Positions 46,475 through 51,435 of a stretch of DNA of 51,435 nt are shown piece after piece (position 1 is the first letter of the stretch; every line of letters starts with the position of its first letter). The notes below the pieces were generated by a model, which saw only the letters and a program-made list of their open reading frames with translations, was not told the DNA's origin and searched no databases. Made by a program: the position numbers and the translations under genes. Source of the stretch: Facilibium subflavum (GTDB taxonomy: Bacteria > Pseudomonadota > Gammaproteobacteria > Francisellales > Francisellaceae); the NCBI RefSeq assembly GCF_003574485.1, contig NZ_KZ984700.1:1-51435 (forward strand), written 5' to 3'.

Positions 46475-46675
46475 TTATAGTTTGGATAGCTTGGTCATTT
46501 TAGCCAATAAAACTTTTTTCCCACCACCGGCTTTAAAGTCAATATGATAGCATTTATCATCGCCTTGACCTTCAGCCTTTAAAAACACCCCAATCCCAAA
46601 TTTTGGATGATTGACAAACTCGCCTACTTTAAATGGATTATCTTCTTTTTGTTGTTTGATAAATTCAAACGCCAT
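46475..46675 (-). CDS. Stand-alone Tudor-like domain resembling the C-terminus of PcrA/UvrD helicases
   Basis: A 66-residue protein. Residues about 12-64 ([20 protein letters not shown], then [11 protein letters not shown] at the end) match the small beta-barrel that ends PcrA/UvrD helicases and binds RNA polymerase. No helicase remains upstream; the sequence before the ATG is short and AT-rich. It may be a genuine small protein of the DUF3553 type or the relic of a helicase gene. The reading frame is clean, which favours a kept gene. Confidence 0.6.
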   Translation of the reverse strand: MAFEFIKQQKEDNPFKVGEFVNHPKFGIGVFLKAEGQGDDKCYHIDFKAGGGKKVLLAKMTKLSKL

Positions 46676-46762
46676 AAAAATACAATGGCTATGGAAAAAT
46701 ATTTTTTTTGAATTAAACTATTTCAATAAACTGTCCTTTAATTATAGAGGGAACTTCTTACA

Positions 46763-47497
46763 ATGGATATAGAGTTGCCAACTTTGTTTATTTTAGATGA
46801 TGATAAGGAATGCCTTTCTTTATTAAAAGATTATTTTGACCAGTTTTATCATGTTGAAATTTTCTCAGACCCACAAGAGTTTTTACATAGGTTTGATGAT
46901 GAATCGGGAAATTGTCGACTTTTACTACTAGACTTGAATTTAAAAACCAACCTTATGGGAACAGATGTGTATAAAGCAATCCTTAAAAAAAATAGAATTC
47001 CTACCATCGTAATTTCATCCCTGCTTGATCCTATTGATAAAGTTGTCTGTCTAGAGCTAGGAATAAATGACTATGTAACGAAGCCTTTACACTTAAGAGA
47101 ACTTCATGCAAGGATAAAAAATCTACTATCGATTTATCACCAGGACTCATTAAGTCATGTAAATGCAACCGAAAATAAGTTGAAAGAGCAGTATTCTTTT
47201 AGCCAGTTCATTTTAGATACACAAAAACGTTTATTAATTACTAAATCAGGGGAGAATATCGCATTAACAAAATCACTGTACACCTTGCTCGTTATACTTC
47301 TAGAGAATGCTAAATTTGTGATTTCACGAGAAAGTTTATTAGAAAAATTAGGGAAGGAGTATGATGTTTATGATCGCTCTATAGACGTTCAAGTGAGTAA
47401 TTTACGCAAAATACTGGCAAAATTTAGCGATGAAGAGTTGATCCAGACAAGGCATGGTATGGGCTATGTGTTTAATGCCAATGTTGTAAAAGAGTAA
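46763..47497 (+). CDS. OmpR/PhoB-family response regulator
   Basis: A 244-residue regulator: receiver domain (about 5-122) with acidic Asp12-Asp14, phospho-acceptor Asp57 in LLLLDLNL, Ser85 and Lys107 in VTKPLHLREL; then a winged-helix DNA-binding domain (about 140-242) with RSIDVQVSNLRKIL and TRHGMGYVF, the OmpR signature. A four-residue insert around 61-65 (TNLMG) enlarges the loop after the phosphorylation site. It lies three bases before the sensor kinase gene. The target genes are unknown; the exported protein at 50177 is a candidate. Confidence 0.92.
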   Translation: MDIELPTLFILDDDKECLSLLKDYFDQFYHVEIFSDPQEFLHRFDDESGNCRLLLLDLNLKTNLMGTDVYKAILKKNRIPTIVISSLLDPIDKVVCLELGINDYVTKPLHLRELHARIKNLLSIYHQDSLSHVNATENKLKEQYSFSQFILDTQKRLLITKSGENIALTKSLYTLLVILLENAKFVISRESLLEKLGKEYDVYDRSIDVQVSNLRKILAKFSDEELIQTRHGMGYVFNANVVKE

Positions 47498-47500
47498 AAA

Positions 47501-48751
47501 ATGCTTTACTCACTCAAACATGTCATTAAAGCGCCTATCCTTAGCTTTACCTTTATTGTTATAACTGTAGCAATTTTATTACAAACGACCATGGGTATCT
47601 ATTGGCTAACAAAATATCTACCTTCTGAGGCAAGCAAACAGGAAATTGTGAGGCTAACTAAAAATATTGAGTTCTTAAGTCATCATTTCTACTCAGAAAA
47701 AGAATTTGTCAACTATATTCATAGCCTGCAGAAACATCGAATTAGAGTAAGCGGATATATGCTTAAGCTCAGCCTGGGCAAAAAAAGCTTATGTCATTCC
47801 CACGAATCTGCGAATGTGGTTATAGCTTTAGATAATGAAAAGTGCTTTTTTTTCCGATATAACAACAACGTAGGCATTACGCTCCTATTTACTAAAGATG
47901 CCCCTGTCAATATAACAATATGGCTGCCTTTGCTTTCAGTATTACTTGCCATTATTTTGACGCTAATTTATATTTTTATTATCTATCAGAGCTATTTACA
48001 TAGTGTTTTTTACGTTAATTACTTACATAATTACAGCAGAAACATGGAAAAAGCTAAGCGAATTGAATCCCAATATTTTGATAAATTTTTATCTCATTTA
48101 AACCAAAAAATCATTTCATCGACAACAAACATTGAATCGATTATTAAATCACGCGCCAAGCTCTTAGCAACGACTTTACATGATATTCAAGGGCCTTTAA
48201 ACCGCATTCGATTACGAATGGAAATTGAAAAGGGAGAAATTCCTGACAAAGACGAAAAAGACTTTAATGAGATACACCATATATGCTCTAGTTTAGTTAT
48301 GTATGGTAAGAATGACTGGTTAACCACTGAGCCAAACCGATACTTTGATTTAATTCCATTGCTAGAAGAAATTATCACAGATTATCGATCAGTAGGACAT
48401 AATATTATTGCCCATGAGTTCTCACATAAATCTATATTCATTTATGGCAAGCAAAATGCACTAAAAAGAGCATTTAATAACCTCATTGATAATGCTTTCA
48501 GCCATGCAAGCATAGTCTCTTTAAGGCTGCATAAATTAAGACACAAGGTCATTGTAACTATTATTGATAACGGGCCGGGTATAGACGAAGAGATAATGCC
48601 TTTAATTTTAAATGTAGGATTATCTACAAAAGGGTCCTCTGGGATTGGGTTAGCTATTGTAAAGGAAATCTTAGATTTTCATAAAGCAGACATGAAAATG
48701 ACAAATACAAAGGATGGGCTAAAAATTGAAATTGAACTACCAGTACTCTGA
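47501..48751 (+). CDS. Membrane sensor histidine kinase, EnvZ-like layout
   Basis: A 416-residue kinase with membrane helices at about 12-35 and 140-163 enclosing a ~105-residue periplasmic sensor containing Cys98 and Cys115, possibly a disulfide. The dimerisation box holds His227 in TLHDIQGPLNRIRLRME; the usual HDLRTPL reads HDIQGPL here. The ATPase domain has NLIDNAFSHA (N box), IIDNGPGID (G1) and STKGSSGIGLAIVKEI (G2). It is three bases after its regulator, and its 3' end overlaps the next membrane protein by 26 bases, so the three are one unit. Confidence 0.92.
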   Translation: MLYSLKHVIKAPILSFTFIVITVAILLQTTMGIYWLTKYLPSEASKQEIVRLTKNIEFLSHHFYSEKEFVNYIHSLQKHRIRVSGYMLKLSLGKKSLCHSHESANVVIALDNEKCFFFRYNNNVGITLLFTKDAPVNITIWLPLLSVLLAIILTLIYIFIIYQSYLHSVFYVNYLHNYSRNMEKAKRIESQYFDKFLSHLNQKIISSTTNIESIIKSRAKLLATTLHDIQGPLNRIRLRMEIEKGEIPDKDEKDFNEIHHICSSLVMYGKNDWLTTEPNRYFDLIPLLEEIITDYRSVGHNIIAHEFSHKSIFIYGKQNALKRAFNNLIDNAFSHASIVSLRLHKLRHKVIVTIIDNGPGIDEEIMPLILNVGLSTKGSSGIGLAIVKEILDFHKADMKMTNTKDGLKIEIELPVL

Positions 48752-49892
48752 TATAATAAAGTCACTTATCTTGCTAGCTGCTTTTACGTTGCTATCTCTA
48801 ATGGTGTCAATAAATGAGTTTCAAGTTATTTATTATAATTTAGGCCTTGAAATTATTCCTGTTAATTTAGGAACGCAAGATATTATCTCAGTGTCTCCTT
48901 ATTTTGATTTATTCGATCTTATCACTGTTCCATTAATGCTACTAATAATTATTATAGTAGGTTTTTTATATGATCATTTGGGTTTCTGGCGGTTATTTTT
49001 GCCAATTGTAATTATGCTAATGATTACCATATATTTTACTGAAAGCATTGCATTTATGATTTTACTTACACCGCTTAACCGCCCCTTATTTATCTTAACA
49101 TTAGCACAGATAATTCGTTTTAATAAGGCAGTTAAACCCCGTATTTTTTTTATGACCCTGACCATTGCCTGTTATGTGTTTATATACCCAAAAACATGGG
49201 AGTTTTTCCTGTCAAAAGAATTAATAGATGTTTTAAGTAGCCACACATTTGAACTTTATTTCGACTTAGTAACATTGTTTATATTGACTCTTTCTAGTAT
49301 TGCTGTTATCTATTTTATTATGTTTTCGCGAAAACAGTTTAAAATAAAGAATCTACCTGTAAAGTTCTTCATCGCATGTCTTCGAATACGCCAGCTTACA
49401 TTTTCAAAACAGGAGATGCTTTTTATACTTTTATTATCGATTATAGTTTACTTGTCAAGGTACGCAATCACCCATATCATGCTAAAAAATACAACTAATT
49501 TTGATGTCAACTTATCTTTGGTTGAAGGTCTTGAAATTACATATATGCTTATTTTCTGCTTTTGGTTAAGAAAGAGTTATAGCCACAAGCTAAGACGCAA
49601 GCTACGCAGACTTTACGTGGGGATATTTTGTGCTATATTATTGCTATTACTACTTAGTGCATTTCCTTTAAGTGTATCTCTTGCAGAAGCTACCTATTAT
49701 CTATTCTACCCACTAATTGTTGCTGTATTTTTACCCATTTTATTCTACATTTTTTTAAACATAATAAAGCTTGAACAATGTAAGTTGCTAGGATTCCAAC
49801 TGGCGCTCTCATTTATACTGATTAGTATTATATGGCGACTTTCCTTCTTTATTGCACATTATTTAATACAGATAACTTTATTATTAATTTAA
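48726..49892 (+). CDS. Polytopic membrane protein of unknown family, coupled to the two-component system
   Basis: A 388-residue protein with about ten membrane helices and little else: the longest soluble stretch is a basic loop (about residues 280-300, KSYSHKLRRKLRRLY). No transporter or enzyme motif is visible. I place the start at a TTG (48726) inside the kinase gene, 11 bases after AAGGA; the first ATG, at about codon 26, would delete the first helix. Overlap with the kinase implies translational coupling, so it may be a sensor accessory protein or the system's output. Confidence 0.75.
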   Translation: MKLNYQYSDIIKSLILLAAFTLLSLMVSINEFQVIYYNLGLEIIPVNLGTQDIISVSPYFDLFDLITVPLMLLIIIIVGFLYDHLGFWRLFLPIVIMLMITIYFTESIAFMILLTPLNRPLFILTLAQIIRFNKAVKPRIFFMTLTIACYVFIYPKTWEFFLSKELIDVLSSHTFELYFDLVTLFILTLSSIAVIYFIMFSRKQFKIKNLPVKFFIACLRIRQLTFSKQEMLFILLLSIIVYLSRYAITHIMLKNTTNFDVNLSLVEGLEITYMLIFCFWLRKSYSHKLRRKLRRLYVGIFCAILLLLLLSAFPLSVSLAEATYYLFYPLIVAVFLPILFYIFLNIIKLEQCKLLGFQLALSFILISIIWRLSFFIAHYLIQITLLLI

Positions 49893-50176
49893 ACCTAAAT
49901 ATGACTTTCACATCTCTATATTGAGAACAAAGAAAGCTCTACAACCATAATTCAACTGTATTCGTCATTTTCCCATTATTAACCAAAGTTAAAAGCAGAA
50001 GGTTGAGCAACACGTGTCAATTTCATTGATGGTGTTTATTACTGAAATTTTTAAAGATAAATTGAATTTTTACATTTTTATTACAATTTCAATAAAAAAA
50101 TAGAGCACAAATTACTCATAATTAGATCGCTTATTAAAGCAACTAACTTAACAAATAACTAAAACTAGGAGTTAAT

Positions 50177-51250
50177 ATGAAAAAGGCTATTGCTATCATA
50201 ACGTTACTGACTGTTTCTTGGACTTATGCTGCACAGACAATGGAAACCGATAAACTGGTGAAAGCAGCAATTCAAGATGTGAATACCACCACTTTAAGCG
50301 GTAAAGTTACTAATATCAATCAATTCAACAGTGTTCTTGATAGTGCATCAAAAGGCAGTTATATTGCAGCAGGTATTGCAGCAGCAAACCTCATTACAAC
50401 ATTAGCACCACAATACACTGCGTTCACAAAAGATGCAACCTTGCAAAACATGCAAGCATCAAGTATGGCTTTTGGGCAAGCGGTTGTTAATGCAGCACAA
50501 AACTATCAAAAACTTGATGTGGTCGATCAATATATACAAAAAGCTACACAACAGTATAATGATTTTTGGAATTATCGTGTAGCGTTCTTAACGAGTTCTG
50601 ATGCAGCTGATGCAAAAGCTCAACAGATGAACTACTTTTTGAATTACCTAACATTAAATGGTATAAAATTAGCCTCAAAAGGCAAAAACATGCAAGAGGT
50701 TGCTGATAGTTATGCCGAGGCAAACCGTTTAGCCTACCAATTGCCTGTTGATGCCTACAATATTTATATGCAGTATAGAGACGACGCTCAAAAAATGCTT
50801 AACGTAAATCAGGATCAGCTTGTCTCAGAAATTCAAGCGTTACGTGCTAATGCACGTGTCCAAAACATTAGTCAAATTAGCGTTGATGTCAATAATGCGA
50901 TTGAGGCTGCCTTAAACAAAAAATATGAAATTCGCATATTTGGTTTTAAAGTAACAACTTTTAGCATCCCTAAAAAGTTAAAGGATTTTGTTCATAATGC
51001 GGAACAAAAAACAGGTGCTGCAGATGCATATCAAGCTCTACAATTTTTTATGATGCAAAACACTCAGGACGGTAAACCTTCTGCTGCAGTATACAGTGAA
51101 GTATTGAAAAATAAAGATACAAATAGTTTTGCTAAATTGATGGTAGTCTTAGCTAATAACTTATCTGCTCATTTTACGAGTTTAACACCAGAAGAAGCTT
51201 ATTACGCCATTGGTTACCAGTTAGCAAATCAACTGATTGCTAGAATGTAA
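50177..51250 (+). CDS. Exported alpha-helical protein of unknown function
   Basis: A 357-residue protein with a clear signal peptide (MKKAIAIITLLTVSWTYAA, cleavage around residue 19) and an AGGAG site six bases before the ATG. The mature part is rich in Ala, Gln, Asn and Tyr and predicted by eye to be almost all helix, with no cysteines or membrane segment (Ala-rich 60-75 may be weakly hydrophobic). I know no family with this sequence. A gap of 284 bases with no obvious gene separates it from the membrane protein, so it has its own promoter. A 25-base copy of the dispersed repeat follows at the window's end. Confidence 0.8.
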   Translation: MKKAIAIITLLTVSWTYAAQTMETDKLVKAAIQDVNTTTLSGKVTNINQFNSVLDSASKGSYIAAGIAAANLITTLAPQYTAFTKDATLQNMQASSMAFGQAVVNAAQNYQKLDVVDQYIQKATQQYNDFWNYRVAFLTSSDAADAKAQQMNYFLNYLTLNGIKLASKGKNMQEVADSYAEANRLAYQLPVDAYNIYMQYRDDAQKMLNVNQDQLVSEIQALRANARVQNISQISVDVNNAIEAALNKKYEIRIFGFKVTTFSIPKKLKDFVHNAEQKTGAADAYQALQFFMMQNTQDGKPSAAVYSEVLKNKDTNSFAKLMVVLANNLSAHFTSLTPEEAYYAIGYQLANQLIARM

Positions 51251-51410
51251 TATGACTACAGAATGAATACAAAGCCAAAAATTAAGTGGCAAACTTACAA
51301 TAACTTCATGTCATGCAGAGACTTTATAATAAATCGTATTGTAATCAGACAAAACTTGATGCATTGTATTTTTGTTTGCCATATCAGGGAGGCTTTTCTA
51401 CACCTTAGAT

Positions 51411-51435
51411 ATACCCATCACAAACTATTTTACAG
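51411..51435 (+). repeat. Third copy of the dispersed repeat end, cut by the window edge
   Basis: ATACCCATCACAAACTATTT and five more bases match the complement of 20702-20726 at 21 of 25 positions; all mismatches are C/T. The element continues beyond the window. Bases 51251-51410 hold no gene I can support. Confidence 0.6.

Overview
The window reads as an AT-rich chromosomal segment of a gammaproteobacterium. The supporting markers are hfq-hflX-hflK-hflC, a GacA/UvrY-type regulator upstream of uvrC, a thrS-infC-rpmI-rplT operon whose infC starts at AUU, OmpR/EnvZ-type regulators, outer-membrane phospholipase PldA and a HlyB/HlyD secretion pair. Low G+C, compact overlapping genes and mixed housekeeping content would fit a Francisella/Fangia/Legionella-like lineage, but I cannot name a genus from sequence alone. 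The window is mostly core genome, with accessory islands between core blocks.

Layout. 1-754 has no convincing gene, and its first ~350 bases are visibly richer in G+C than the rest. 755-4455 (minus) is hfq-hflX-hflK-hflC. 4663-11909 (minus) carries a UvrY/GacA-type regulator, uvrC, pldA and a type I secretion ABC transporter with its adaptor; no secreted substrate is present. 12131-13234 is rnd. 13256-14502 (minus) is lexA followed by three small unassigned genes in a tight row, and the promoter regions of lexA and the first small gene share a 14-base motif. 14592-20444 (minus) holds an APC permease, the rplT-rpmI-infC-thrS operon and a DAHP synthase. 20445-21215 holds a short element with degenerate terminal inverted repeats, tRNA-Val with a strong promoter, and rpoZ. 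21350-27536 holds rsgA, pdxS-pdxT, an FMN-dependent glutamate-synthase-like protein, yihY and wrbA.

27742-31080 is the most unusual gene: one polypeptide joining 2-oxoacid dehydrogenase E1-alpha, E1-beta, a lipoyl domain and a KAS III (FabH-like) condensing enzyme, with no E2 acyltransferase. It could pass an acyl group made by decarboxylation straight to a condensing enzyme. topA follows, then a divergent AraC regulator/MFS exporter pair whose exporter ends in a run of about ten 7-base repeats, then a duplicated Cys/Trp exported protein and a DUF445 protein.

37386-39853 (plus) is accD-folC-tsaE, overlapping head to tail. 39948-44211 (minus) is a self-contained two-gene sugar phosphotransferase system: EIIA-HPr-EI in one chain, and EIIC-EIIB plus a second, cysteine-less EIIB-like domain in the other. 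nadB and a stand-alone helicase-tail (Tudor-like) domain follow. The window ends with an OmpR/EnvZ-type two-component system overlapping a polytopic membrane protein, then an exported alpha-helical protein; neither of the last two belongs to a family I recognise. Three copies of one repeat end (near 20.7, 35.7 and 51.4 kb) mark a dispersed small element.
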